Shown: positions 14,983 to 24,791, counted from the first letter of the stretch. The stretch: DNA of 45,905 nucleotides from Bacteroidales bacterium (GCA_019429325.1 JAHYJA010000005.1:1-45905), one strand, 5' to 3'. Numbers and translations are program-made. The notes: generated by a model not told the origin, from the sequence alone.

Positions 14983-17194
14983 TCAGAATCCCACGTTAAT
15001 ACCGAATACATAGCCGCGGTTATAATAGAGAGTGCCATATTCAGCATCTCTGAATTTGATCTGAGACCAAAGCATCCCGGCATTCTGTACCTGGGCATAT
15101 ACCTTAAGGCTGTTGATCTTTATCCGGTCGAGCAATTTTGCGGGCACCTGGTAACCCAATGAAATATTCCTGATCTTTATTTTTCCTGGCGCAAACTGGG
15201 ATCCGTTAGCATTGAAGAGCGCCATCTGTTCCTGGTCCTGAGGTGTATCCTGCCAGATGCCGATTTTTTCGTAATTATATATTATGCCTATCGATTCTCC
15301 AATGAACCAGTTATTTGCAACCATATCCTCTTTGCCGTTCATCAGCGATTCAATCTGGTCCCTCTGCCATGCAGCGGTTGCATTTATATTCCATGAGAAA
15401 TCGCTCATAGCTAAAAGTGTGGCATTGATTGTGAGGTCGATACCCCTGTTGCTTGTTTCACCGATATTTGCAATTGTCGAGGTAAAGCCCGAAACGCTTG
15501 GAAGGGCTACAGTTAAAAGAAGATCGGTAGTAGATGACCTGTAAGCTTCGATGGTCCCGTTAACCCTTCCTCTGAGGAAAGCGAAATCGACAGCAAGGTT
15601 GAACTGGGTTGTCTTCTCCCATCCAAGCTCCTGGTTTGCAACAGCATTTGTAAGAGTATAACCGGTCACGGTTGAGGTGCCAAAAGGCAGGGTAACCATG
15701 TTGATAGCGCCCTTTGTTGAGTAAAGCCCTACCGCAGCGTTACCTACTGTACCAAAGCCTAAACGGAGTTTTAACTGGTCGAGCCATGTAACATTAGTTA
15801 AGAAGCTCTCCTGGTCTAAACGCCATGCTATGGCAGCGCTCGGGAAGAATGCCCATTTATTTCCTGCTGCAAGCTGTGAGGCGCCGTCCCAGCGGCCTGA
15901 TAATGTTAGCAGGTATTTGCTGTTGTAGTTGTAATTAACGCGGGCCATATACGATTCAAGCTGCCGTTCGGTAAGACCGGAGCTCCAGGATGTAAGCTGG
16001 GCGCTGGTAAGGGTCCCGAAGGCGTACCACATCTGGCTTGGCATCTCGATACCCTGGCCTGAAATGCTCGACGACTCGCTGGTCCATTTTGATGCTGTCT
16101 GGAGCAGGGTGACACCTACTGTATGGGCACCGAATTTATTGTCGTAATAAAGAAGGTTATCGATCGTATAGGAGAAGTCTTTCGTATTGGAGATACTTGC
16201 ATTGGAAGCGCTGAGTTCCCTTACAATTGACTTAGCGTCGTTATAATAGCCGTTCCTGTAGTAGCGGAAGTCGGGGCCGAAGTTCATCCTGTACCTGAGT
16301 CCTTTAAAGAGTTTTACTTCTGTGAAGAGGCTGGCAAGAAGACGGAGTGTCTCGCGCTGATTGGTGGAGTATTTCCATTCGTCTATAACATTCCACACAC
16401 GTGCCTTTCCACCGGGATGCACAATAAGGTTTCCTTCTGCATCATAAGGAAGGGAATAGGGCTCAATCCTTGCGGCTGCCGCTATCAGGTCGGCAGTCAC
16501 ATTTGTGCTTCCTCCCGCCTGGCTTTGCCCGTAATCCTGGTACTGCCACGATCCGTTGACGCCTGCACCGAATGTGATCCAGTTCTTAGGGTTCAGCTCA
16601 ACGTTTGTCCTTAATGTGTAACGCTGGTACTCCTGTCCCTTTGTAGTACCCTGGTTGTCGAGGTAACCTATCGAACCGTAAGCCTTCATCGTTCTTGTAC
16701 CGCCGCTCGCGCTGATGGAATGGTCCTGGGTATAGGCAGGCTGCGTTACCACTCCCAGCCAGTCGAAAGTTTCGACTTTCGAGGGGTCCCATGTGTTGCC
16801 TGCCCAGCCTCTCTGGATGTTCTGCCATGCTGGTCAGGATTATCTGCCTGTCGAAGACGGCGTATCTGACATCAGTCCCGTCAAAAATATTATTAAGAAT
16901 ATCTCTGATGGGTTTATTCTCGGCTACGACGTCTACTATTCGTTCGACATCAACAAGCTTCTGGTTAAAGAGAAAGTAAAACTCACTTTCCTGTTCAATC
17001 TTGTTGAGGACACTCTCGATGGGAGAATTCCTCAGGTCAAGTGAGATTTTTGTGGTCTGTGAATATGCCGGACCTGCCATTATATTCATCATACCAAGAA
17101 ACAGAAGGAGAATAGTGATTTTCATCTTTAGAAGTAATTTCCGGCTTCGGGAATTTGAGCCGATCAAACTACAATAATTCAGAATTTTTTTCAT
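14983..17194 (-). pseudogene. susC-like: SusC-type TonB-dependent transporter with its middle deleted
   Basis: The 5' part (17194 to about 16830) encodes a signal peptide and an STN domain (KISLDLRNSPIESVLNKIEQ ... FDRQIILTS), as in transporters linked to sigma/anti-sigma signalling. The sequence then jumps, in another frame, to the SusC barrel: NIQRGWAGNTWDPSKVETF, then TQDHSISASGG and on to the C-terminal YVFGINVGF. The carboxypeptidase-like regulatory domain, the plug with the TonB box and the first strands are missing: an estimated 300-400 residues, going by the usual 1000-1100-residue length. The junction is near 16824-16837, and the barrel frame has a TGA immediately upstream. No working transporter can be made from this copy. 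The STN domain implies former regulation by the FecR/sigma pair upstream. Confidence 0.88.
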
Positions 17195-17384
17195 ACTTTT
17201 GTAAAGTTAGAAGGTTAATACTCAGAGATGTTTTGCAAGAAATGTTGGTTAACCGCTAATAGGAGAGGGATTGTGTTACAGCACATTTCCTCTTTTTTTT
17301 TAAAAGCTTAAGGGTAGGTGTTTTTCATGGTCAGCAGGATTTAGGTTAATACTTGGTGTTATCTGTCAGGTTGAAATTTTCAGT

Positions 17385-18452
17385 TTAGTCGGGATCAGGA
17401 GATCTTAGCGGGAATATTATTACTTTTTTTCTGGGGAAAGTGCCATCTTCCAACGGTGCACGTTTTAGTTCCTTATAGCCAATGGGTGCCGAAATCTCAA
17501 GTAATTTCAGGATATCGGAAAGCGTCTCGTCCTGAAAAGTTGCCCTGTATCTGTAGTCATGGAGAACGTCTCCCTGTATTTCGATATCGACATTAAATAC
17601 CTGGCTTAATTTTTTTGCCACTTCACTTAATGGCTCATTGCGGAAAATGAGCTTACCGTCTTTCCATGAAATGAATTTATAGGTATCCTCATCCCTGACG
17701 GACACAACTCCTGTACTTTTATTATAGACCATGTGCTGGTCAGGGATCAGGTGGGTTATTAAAGTGTCGATGCCTTTGTTATTAATCTCACTCACAGATA
17801 CTTTCCCGGCTACAAGAGTAACCTCTGATACCTGGCCGGAATTAAAACCGAGGATATTGAATTTTGTGCCCGTCGCTCTTACAGCAATATCTGCAGTCCT
17901 GACAATAAATGGCATTTGCTCTTCGGATTTTACTTCAAAATAGGCTTCACCATTCAGGTAGACTTCCCTGTGCGATCCGGTGAATTTATCGGGATATCTT
18001 AAACTGCTTCCTGAGTTAAGCCATACCAGCGAGCTGTCCGCGAGCCTCAATGCCGTGCGGGTTCCAAACGTTGCATAGACTTCACTGTAAACAGGTTGCT
18101 GGAATGATATATCTTCAGCAGGCTTTTGAAATAGTTTCATTATATTCCATATTACCAGAGGGATAATAAGTACAGCTGCAATTTTTCCCCAGGCAAACCA
18201 TAACCTGCGCATGGCTGAATCTCCTGAGATACGTTTCCTGATCTTTGTTAACGCCCTGCTGGTATCAATTTCGTCAGATACGCAATCAGCATCGGCAGTT
18301 GCCCAGATATTTCCAAGCTGTCTGAAATATGTTGCATTCTCTTCGGAGTCATTTATCCATTTTTCCAGGTACTCTTTTTCCTCCGGACTCCCATTTCCTG
18401 AAAAGTACTTTGCAGCAACCTCTGTAATATCTGTTTTTTTTCTTTTTTCCAT
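17385..18452 (-). CDS. fecR-like: FecR-family anti-sigma factor
   Basis: 355 residues. The cytoplasmic N-terminus (KYFSGNGSPEEKEYLEKWI) is the FecR N-terminal domain, followed by one transmembrane helix at about residues 87-107 (IAAVLIIPLVIWNIMKLF). The periplasmic FecR domain follows (GTRTALRLADSSLVWLNSGS, LNGEAYFEV, VRATGTKFNI, VTLVAGKVSV), then a DUF4974-like end (FRNEPLSEVAKKLSQVF). It normally receives a signal from the STN domain of the SusC protein and releases the sigma factor. Order sigma, FecR, SusC, SusD on one strand. Intact, although its STN partner is broken. Confidence 0.92.
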   Translation of the reverse strand: MEKRKKTDITEVAAKYFSGNGSPEEKEYLEKWINDSEENATYFRQLGNIWATADADCVSDEIDTSRALTKIRKRISGDSAMRRLWFAWGKIAAVLIIPLVIWNIMKLFQKPAEDISFQQPVYSEVYATFGTRTALRLADSSLVWLNSGSSLRYPDKFTGSHREVYLNGEAYFEVKSEEQMPFIVRTADIAVRATGTKFNILGFNSGQVSEVTLVAGKVSVSEINNKGIDTLITHLIPDQHMVYNKSTGVVSVRDEDTYKFISWKDGKLIFRNEPLSEVAKKLSQVFNVDIEIQGDVLHDYRYRATFQDETLSDILKLLEISAPIGYKELKRAPLEDGTFPRKKVIIFPLRSPDPD

Positions 18453-18567
18453 ACAGCAAAGACGTTTGGCGAAGTGATTACCACACTGTAATTGTCAATT
18501 ATTTTCAGGATATTTTTCAGGAAGCCTTAAAAACAGACCGGAGATAAAAACTTCCCGGCACAATTTT

Positions 18568-19128
18568 CTAAATCAGATAGTCTTTCAATTCTTCCCTCAG
18601 AGAGATGAGAGCTTTACCTATTCTGACTTCCACCGTTCGGACAGAGACTTTTAGTTTCGTTGCGATCTCCTTGTATTTCAGGCCTTTGTACCGACTAAGG
18701 CAGTATGCTTCGTATATCTCGGGAGAAAGCTTGCTGAGGGCAACCTTCAGAAGATCCTTGAGTTCGGAGTTAATCACATAATTATCTGTATTGTATTCGA
18801 AGGTTTCAAGAGTTGAAGAAACTTCATCACGATATTTCTGCCTGATCTTTTTATGACGGATCCAGTCAATGCACCTGTTCTGTATACAACGGAGAAGATA
18901 GGATTTCAGGGAAATGCCGATAGTGATGGTCTTGCGTTCATCCCACAACCTGACGAAGGTTTCCTGGACGATCTCTTCGGCAATCTCTTTTTCCCTGGTA
19001 AAATTCATGGCAAAGAGGACCATGTCTTTATAATAGGTCGTGAACATGACAGTAAAAGCATCCTGGTCTCCTCCTCTTAATCTTGTCAATAAAGATTTTT
19101 CCAGCAGATCGTATTGCCTCGAAAGCAT
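18568..19128 (-). CDS. ECF RNA polymerase sigma factor (sigma-70 family)
   Basis: 187 residues from the ATG at 19128. Region 2 reads ETFVRLWDERKTI and SLKSYLLRCIQNRCIDWIRH; region 4 reads LSPEIYEAYCLSRYKGLKYK and KVSVRTVEVRIGKAL (HTH). It should drive the SusC/SusD operon and possibly the GH78. A longer frame from a TTG at 19149 is rejected, because that codon lies inside the -7 box (19147-19154). Intact. Confidence 0.92.
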   Translation of the reverse strand: MLSRQYDLLEKSLLTRLRGGDQDAFTVMFTTYYKDMVLFAMNFTREKEIAEEIVQETFVRLWDERKTITIGISLKSYLLRCIQNRCIDWIRHKKIRQKYRDEVSSTLETFEYNTDNYVINSELKDLLKVALSKLSPEIYEAYCLSRYKGLKYKEIATKLKVSVRTVEVRIGKALISLREELKDYLI

Positions 19129-19146
19129 CGAGATGGTTATTTCTAT

Positions 19147-19177
19147 CAAAAATAAATTAAAAGGATATCAAAACAAA
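19147..19177 (-). promoter_or_regulatory. Bacteroidota promoter of the sigma/FecR genes
   Basis: On the minus strand, TTTG (19177-19174), 19 bases, then TATTTTTG (19154-19147). This is an exact match to the Bacteroidota -33/-7 pattern. It ends 18 bases before the sigma-factor ATG. Confidence 0.75.
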
Positions 19178-19321
19178 ATTAAATGCAGCCGGAGGAGGCG
19201 GGATTATATGGACCGGTTTTTAAGAAAACATATGCTGTTATTATTCCCGGCATATTGTCCGATTGCACGATTCAATCGAAGATTGTTTATCTTTAAAGGT
19301 TACTAACCAAACTCCACTGCC

Positions 19322-21736
19322 TTGACACAGAAAAGCCTGATAATCCTCCTTATCTTCCTGGCAGCCTGTAAAGGGTTTGAGCGAGAAACGGGAAGCACTG
19401 TTTTTACCGAAAAAAAGGAAGCAGAATGGATAACCGATGCCCGTCCGCTTCCGGAGAGCGATTCACTGTTTTACCTCGATCATCCTGCACCCCTGTTCCG
19501 CAAGGAATTTGAACCGGGCAAAAACATCAGGAGTGCACGATTGTATATCACTGCTGCAGGTTATTACAAGGTTTCTGTAAATGGGGAGGCCATTGAAGAC
19601 AATATCCTTGATCCTGCATGGACCGATTTCAGCAAAACGATCTGGTATTCTGAATATGACGTTACGTCGCTTCTGGCCGATGGACCCAACTGCCTGGGTG
19701 TTACAACCGGGAACGGCTTCTATAACCCTCTTCCGCTCCTTAAATGGGGACGGCGTAACCTGAGGGACGATCTGACGGTGGGTAAACCTGCCTTTATAGC
19801 AAAGCTCATTATCAGTTACAATAATGGGAAAACAGAAGAAATAGTAAGCGACCGGAGCTGGAAATATGCTTATGGTCCTGTCATGAAAAACTGCGTTTAC
19901 CTCGGGGTTCTCTTCGATGCCCGAAAAATAATACCCGGATGGGACAGAGCCGGATTTGATGACACTTCCTGGCAGACGGCCGTGCCGGGAGTACCACCCG
20001 GAGGTGAACTGAAAAGATCCTTTTTCCCGCCTGTACGGGTAACGGAAGAGATCAACCCGGTGAAGATCTACAATCCCGAAAGCGGGAAATATATTGCCGA
20101 CATGGGAGTAAACTTTACCGGTACCTTCAGGATCAGGTTAACAGGGAACAAAGGCGATACTATTGTTTTCAGGTTTGGTGAGAGGGTATATGATGATGGC
20201 ACTCTTAACCCGATGACCGCGGTTGCGGGCCAGATAAAGAGGAAAGGCATGGGAGGACCCGGCGCACCTGATATTGCCTGGCAAACCGATAGTTATATTC
20301 TCGCCGGGGAAGAAGAAGAGTGGTTCACTCCTGATTTCACCTATCACACATACAGGTATATGGAAATCTCAGGTCTGGGATATCAGCCGGGGATATCAGA
20401 TATTACGGGCTTGTTCATTCATTCTGATATTCCGGTGCCAAATCACTTTTCGTGTTCATCCGGATTGTTGAATTCAATACAGGAAATAACGGTAAGAACA
20501 TTCAGGGCGAACCTGGTTAGTGTGCAGTCGGACTGCCCGGCAAGGGAGAAATTTGGCTACGGAGGCGACCTGAATGCAACAGCCGAATCGTTCATTTACA
20601 ACCTGGATATGCAGTCGTTCTACCGCAAAACGATATATGACTGGGTGGATGCCATGAATGATTCATCTTTTGTCGACACAGCCCCGTACGTCGGGATAAG
20701 TTATTGCGGTATCAGCTGGGAATCAGCTTTTATAATCACCCAGTATTACCTTTACATGTATTATAACGATACCGCGACTATCCGGAAGCTGTACGAACAG
20801 GACCTGCAATGGATGGATAAGGCTGCGAAGATTCATCCTGAGGGCATGGTTCATGAAGGGTTAAGCGACCATGAGTCACTGGAACCTGTTCCGGTGGAGC
20901 TGACAGGTACATGCCATTACCTGCAGGTTGCCAGGATAATGCAGACTTTTGCATCTTTTATGCGTGATAAGGAAAATGAAAGGAAATTTGAACAGCTGAC
21001 ACAAAAACTGAAGTCGCTTGTAAAAACTGAGTTCTGGGATAAACCGGTAGCGGGAAAAATAAACCGGCAGACACTCTTTTCAACCCTGCTTTACCACGAC
21101 ATTATTCCAGAAGATGAGATTGAAGCTGCAACAGATTCATTAAGAGCTGCAATAGGTAAAGGACCTTCGGGGCATCTTGCAACAGGGATCTTCGGGACAA
21201 AATATTCACTGGAAACACTCTCCGAACATGGATCACCCCAGGAAGTTTTTGACATTGTTAACAGTACGGCTTACCCGGGATGGGGGCATATGATCGACCG
21301 AGGTGCAACAACGGTCTGGGAAACCTGGAAAGAGAGCGACAATACCTATTCGAACTGTCATCCCATGTTTGGTTCGGTAACCGAATGGTTTTACCGGTGG
21401 TTGGGAGGGATCCGCCCGGTGGCCGATGCCCCGGGGTTTAAGAAATTTATCCTTGCCCCGTTGGTCCCTGCCGGACTTGATTATGTTGATTGTTCCTATT
21501 ATTCACCTTACGGAGAGATTGTTTCAAACTGGAAAAAAGAAGGACCAGATGGTATTCGGTTCGAAATAAAAATACCGGAAGGAAGTACAGCACTGGTTGA
21601 TATGCAGACCAGCCCGGCTCAGAAAACAGAGATACTGAAAGACAACAAGCCATTAACAACCGGCATCCCGGAAGGTCTAGGAACCGGCAAATTTAAACTT
21701 ACAGGTGGAGAATATTTGATAACTGTAAGGTACTAG
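19322..21736 (+). CDS. GH78-type alpha-L-rhamnosidase lipoprotein
   Basis: 804 residues. Lipoprotein signal (IILLIFLAAC). The order is a beta-sandwich (ARLYITAAGYYKVSVNGE, DPAWTDFSKTIWYSEYDVTS), a second sandwich (YIADMGVNFTGTFRIRL), an (alpha/alpha)6 barrel with SDCPAREKFGYGGD at about residues 402-415 (the usual GH78 'CPxRE...GD' acid-residue region), and a C-terminal sandwich. It removes terminal rhamnose from polysaccharides in the periplasm or at the surface. No ATG is available; translation must begin at the TTG at 19322. Divergent from the sigma/FecR/SusCD operon; a hairpin CAATC-gaa-GATTG precedes it at 19273-19285. Intact. Confidence 0.9.
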   Translation: MTQKSLIILLIFLAACKGFERETGSTVFTEKKEAEWITDARPLPESDSLFYLDHPAPLFRKEFEPGKNIRSARLYITAAGYYKVSVNGEAIEDNILDPAWTDFSKTIWYSEYDVTSLLADGPNCLGVTTGNGFYNPLPLLKWGRRNLRDDLTVGKPAFIAKLIISYNNGKTEEIVSDRSWKYAYGPVMKNCVYLGVLFDARKIIPGWDRAGFDDTSWQTAVPGVPPGGELKRSFFPPVRVTEEINPVKIYNPESGKYIADMGVNFTGTFRIRLTGNKGDTIVFRFGERVYDDGTLNPMTAVAGQIKRKGMGGPGAPDIAWQTDSYILAGEEEEWFTPDFTYHTYRYMEISGLGYQPGISDITGLFIHSDIPVPNHFSCSSGLLNSIQEITVRTFRANLVSVQSDCPAREKFGYGGDLNATAESFIYNLDMQSFYRKTIYDWVDAMNDSSFVDTAPYVGISYCGISWESAFIITQYYLYMYYNDTATIRKLYEQDLQWMDKAAKIHPEGMVHEGLSDHESLEPVPVELTGTCHYLQVARIMQTFASFMRDKENERKFEQLTQKLKSLVKTEFWDKPVAGKINRQTLFSTLLYHDIIPEDEIEAATDSLRAAIGKGPSGHLATGIFGTKYSLETLSEHGSPQEVFDIVNSTAYPGWGHMIDRGATTVWETWKESDNTYSNCHPMFGSVTEWFYRWLGGIRPVADAPGFKKFILAPLVPAGLDYVDCSYYSPYGEIVSNWKKEGPDGIRFEIKIPEGSTALVDMQTSPAQKTEILKDNKPLTTGIPEGLGTGKFKLTGGEYLITVRY

Positions 21737-21748
21737 CCCCGAGTGTCA

Positions 21749-21816
21749 GTAGTCATTCAGTGGTCATTCGGTGGTCATTCGGTGGTCATTCGATGGTCAT
21801 TCGATGGTCATTCGAT
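21749..21816. repeat. 11-bp tandem repeat (about six units)
   Basis: Units of CATTCGGTGGT / CATTCGATGGT repeated from about 21754, with a diverged first unit. It lies between the GH78 stop (21736) and the 3' end of the MDR stub, whose frame runs into it; the last codons of the stub (SNDHRMTIE) come from this repeat. The copy number is likely to vary. Confidence 0.85.
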
Positions 21817-22136
21817 CTTGGTTCCACCAGGATTACCACTTTCCCTGCTGCGTGCCCGTTGATCAGATAGTTCATAGCTTCTGCAGTTTTATCAAGGGTA
21901 TATCGCCGGTCAATTACAGGCCGGATAGTGCCATTTTCAAGAAGATTGGTCAGAAATTCCAGATCCTGCCGGTTCGGTTTTGCTGATAACGACTTCATCG
22001 ACCGGTAATCGGCGGCGTTTAAAGAGACTGCATGCACCCGGATCAGGACCTCATTATCTCCAGGCAGCGGCTTGCCAATTTCACGCAACGACAGTTTCTC
22101 CGGTACTCCCTTTTTGTTATAGATCACGGCTTTCAT
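21786..22136 (-). pseudogene. MDR quinone-reductase gene with its middle deleted in frame
   Basis: Residues 1-48 ([20 protein letters not shown] ... AADYRSMK) align with the first 48 of the intact MDR gene at 10588-11595. Residues ~52-102 (AKPNRQDLEFLTNLLENGTI, RPVIDRRYTLDKTAEAM, GHAAGKVVIL) align with that protein's last ~55 residues. About 225 residues, including the whole NAD(P)-binding domain, are missing, and the frame is kept. Its start overlaps the XRE gene's stop by four bases (ATGA), so it was the third gene of that operon. The C-terminus extends into the 11-bp repeats. No enzymatic function is possible. Confidence 0.85.
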
Positions 22137-22402
22137 TTCTCAGTGGTTTTTAGATTTTTAATTTTTTTGAATATGGGATCATTCTCCGCATTGTAGCTGA
22201 ACACTTCATTTAGTGATACCTTAAAGACATATGCCATCCGAAAAGCCAGCTCCAGCGACGGGAAGTACTTTCCATTTTCGATGGCTACAATGGTCTGGCG
22301 GGTGACTCCTGTTCTGTCGGCCAGCTCCTGCTGTGTCATCTCATCGGCAAAGAAGCGGAGCTTGCGGATATTATTGGTTATTAACATCTTGTCTTTCGCC
22401 AT
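22133..22402 (-). CDS. XRE-family HTH transcriptional regulator
   Basis: 89 residues. A Cro/C1-type HTH at about 10-65: [40 protein letters not shown]. It starts directly after the membrane-protein gene (one base) and overlaps the MDR stub by four bases, so the three form one operon. Small XRE proteins of this type usually repress their own operon; the palindrome within the promoter at 22919-22929 is a natural operator candidate. Confidence 0.9.
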   Translation of the reverse strand: MAKDKMLITNNIRKLRFFADEMTQQELADRTGVTRQTIVAIENGKYFPSLELAFRMAYVFKVSLNEVFSYNAENDPIFKKIKNLKTTEK

Positions 22403-22403
22403 T

Positions 22404-22850
22404 TTAAACCCCCTTCCTGTAGTAGACTATTTTGGCAACCTCCGATGCCAGGCTGGCCAGGAACCCTGATGACAGAAGCGTAAGAAACATTACGTATGGC
22501 TTCATACCCAGGGCTAAGGAACCCATTGAGAGCATAAAGCCGAATACGAAAATCCAGTGTGATATGCGAATGGATTTCAGTTCAATGAGCTTGTCGCGCT
22601 CATCGGTCAGGTCGGGCATATCCTCCTGTGTTACAATCCTGTTTCCAATGGCAAACAGGATGTGTATTACAATCTGCACGACAATAGCAATAGGTATCAG
22701 ATACAAGAAAGATTTACCCCAGAACTGGAAATCATTAAGGATTTCCGGATCCCCGGCAACGTAGTTTTTGTAAACGTAAAGTGTGTAGAATCCAATGATC
22801 AGCACAGAGCCGATCATTGAAACGATTGATTGTTTTTCCTGATGTCCCAT
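22404..22850 (-). CDS. Small integral membrane protein (DUF2178-like), XRE partner
   Basis: 148 residues from the ATG at 22850, which has AGAGG eight bases upstream; a start 18 bases earlier lacks this. Four hydrophobic helices: about 10-27, 45-67 ([19 protein letters not shown]), 92-110 and 115-135. A cytoplasmic loop reads [15 protein letters not shown]. Membrane proteins of this layout are commonly encoded just before a small XRE regulator. Function not known. Confidence 0.75.
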   Translation of the reverse strand: MGHQEKQSIVSMIGSVLIIGFYTLYVYKNYVAGDPEILNDFQFWGKSFLYLIPIAIVVQIVIHILFAIGNRIVTQEDMPDLTDERDKLIELKSIRISHWIFVFGFMLSMGSLALGMKPYVMFLTLLSSGFLASLASEVAKIVYYRKGV

Positions 22851-22901
22851 AATAACCTCTTTTGTCAATTAGATTATACAATATGTAAATTAGTATTGAC
22901 A

Positions 22902-22932
22902 CAAAGATAATAATAATATACATGATGTACAA
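22902..22932 (-). promoter_or_regulatory. Promoter with palindromic operator for the XRE operon
   Basis: On the minus strand, TTG (22932-22930), a 20-base spacer, then TATCTTTG (22909-22902), an exact -7 box. The spacer holds the odd-centre palindrome TACATGATGTA (22919-22929). Related half-sites (ATACAT, ATGTA) recur within 60 bases on each side. This would suit binding by the XRE protein of this operon (inference). Confidence 0.6.
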
Positions 22933-23093
22933 TAAAATATACATATATTTAAATAAAAAATACTTAAAAATGTATAATTACCTTATTATGTGATATTTAC
23001 AATTGAATTGAGTCAGGATATTTTTTCTGGCAGGAATTGGGGAGTCGAAAGTCATTCGAAAGCTTAGCCCTCTGTAGCTTTGGCGAAAGAGAG

Positions 23094-24188
23094 TCATTCT
23101 TTAATCGATAAGAACTTCCGTTTTTCCTTTTTACAGATCAGTTGAACAACCCATTTCCCTGTTTGAGCAGAAGGTGGAAGGCCACCTCCCGGAAACAGCC
23201 ATTGCCCTGCCATATAGAAGTGTTTGAGCTTCGGCAGCTGCAAATCCAGGGATTTCATCATATTTTCTTTTGACGGCATAAATCCTTCGTAGGCACCATC
23301 CTTTACACCCGTATAGCGTACATCGGTCAGGGGAGTTGCAACATCAACCACCCCGATATGCTCCGTAATGCCGGGGTAGATAGTTTCTAAACAATCAACA
23401 GCATCCTTTTCTATCTGCTTCTTTTCGTTCTTATAATCCTCGCCTTCAAGATTCTCCCATAGCCTCCAGGGGCTTTCAAAACGTAGAACAATGGTAGTTT
23501 TGCCATCGGGTGCCATTGTGGGATCGTAGGAGTAGTTCATTACAGAAAAACCATGTTCAAGACTGGTCCGCCCGATTTTCGAATCTTTTGTAATATTTAC
23601 AATTATGGGGGCTTCCGATGGAACTGATTTTAGCCTTTCATTTTTGAAATTGAGCTTATCGAAATATTCCTTGCAGGTTAACCGGCCAAATTTTCTGACA
23701 ATCCTGAATATTGGCAGCATCACGGGTATAACTTTTAAAGAATCGAGAGGGCTTCGTAATTCAGGTGGAAGTGCAAATGGTTCAATCAAAGCGCTCTTGC
23801 GCATATCGCTGCACATCTTTTGTATGGTCTTGCTGTCTTCGGGGGCAATTTCAATAAGGTATTTTTCCCACCGGTCGATGTTTGAATAGATAAAGAACTC
23901 GTTTCCGTTTTTGTCGATTATTTTGGAATGGATGTCGTGGTCAATAATTTCAGTTTGTTCGTTAATCACGTTGGTTTCCCTCCAGATATCGTAAAACGGC
24001 CCTTTTGAGGTTCCTACGAGCCAGTGCAGGCAATAATCGAACCTGAAGCCTTTACGTTCCCATGCTGTGCACTGACCGCCTGCAACCGAGTGCATCTCAA
24101 GAATCTCGGTATCAAAACCATTCAATGCAGCGTATATTCCGGCAGATAATCCGGCAACCCCGCCGCCAATTATTACTACTTTTTTCAC
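23094..24188 (-). pseudogene. Phytoene-desaturase-like FAD oxidoreductase, internally shortened
   Basis: 364 residues. FAD-binding start VVIIGGGVAGLSAGIYAA (GxGxxG), GGQCTAWERKGFRFDYCLHW, and a C-terminal FAD motif with YMAGQWLFPGGGLPPSAQ. Members of this NAD(P)/FAD-dependent (CrtI-like) group usually have about 490-520 residues. Here the sequence passes from NERLKSV straight to PSEAPIIVNITKDS near base 23625, so about 130 central residues are missing, in frame. The lost part includes segments of the substrate and FAD domain, so activity is doubtful. It could be mistaken for a complete gene because the frame is open. Single gene, transcribed away from the Fic locus. Confidence 0.7.
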
Positions 24189-24427
24189 AGGACTTTTACT
24201 TATAAAATTTTATCCCGAAAAGTATGGATTTTCTTTTAAACTCAGTGCACAAAATATTTTAGTAACAGCAACTTAACAAAAAATTAATCCGGTTCATCTG
24301 ATCTGCCGGGATTCACATGCCCGCCAACTCCCAGGAGGAGCTTGTTATGCAGCCTTTTCTCTGTCTGTCCGGATCTCCTCTGAAATAAGAAAAATGATTC
24401 TTTATTTGAGATGTTAAACACACATAT
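24189..24427. other. Gene-free stretch
   Basis: No supported gene or strong promoter box seen between the FAD oxidoreductase start and the broken gene at 24428. Confidence 0.4.
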
Positions 24428-24618
24428 TCATACTGTTCGGAGGATGGGATCATAATCAACCACAACAAAATCACCGAACGTCAACTGGTCAAAAGGTTTT
24501 TCTGCAATTCCCTGAAATTATCCCCATGCCAGGGAGTTCTCTTGCCGATGCCGGAGCAGAAATGTGAATCTCCGAAAGTCAGGATTGCTTTTAATCGATC
24601 CAGGTATTGCTGCGCCAT
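24428..24618 (-). pseudogene. Broken unidentified gene fragment
   Basis: One frame reads MAQQYLDRLKAILTFGDSHF, then CSGIGKRTPWHGDNFRELQK; after a one-base shift the next reads KPFDQLTFGDFVVVDYDPIL with a stop at 24428. Both halves look protein-like and fit end to end, so this is probably a short remnant with a frameshift. I cannot name the family. It has no homologue elsewhere in the window. Confidence 0.4.
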
Positions 24619-24658
24619 TCTATACTGCTTTTTTTGATTATCAAATTGAATTATTTTT

Positions 24659-24666
24659 TATCTTTG
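24659..24666 (+). promoter_or_regulatory. -7 box upstream of the Fic gene
   Basis: TATCTTTG, an exact TAnnTTTG match, 125 bases before the Fic start, with TTTG 22 bases further upstream. This would leave an A-rich leader of about 115 bases. Confidence 0.45.
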
Positions 24667-24791
24667 ATGCACAATAAACTAAATATGGCACAACGCGATA
24701 TACTAAAGATATAACAACATAATAAACCAGACATGACACATCATTAAAAACTAAAGCCAGAACCTCATTAAATTATTAGTCTAATTAAGAA

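Noticed and set aside
16762-16785. Near-palindrome GTCGAAAGTTTCGACTTTCG in the SusC gene
   Set aside because: Lies within conserved barrel codons (SKVETFDW) and needs no other explanation.
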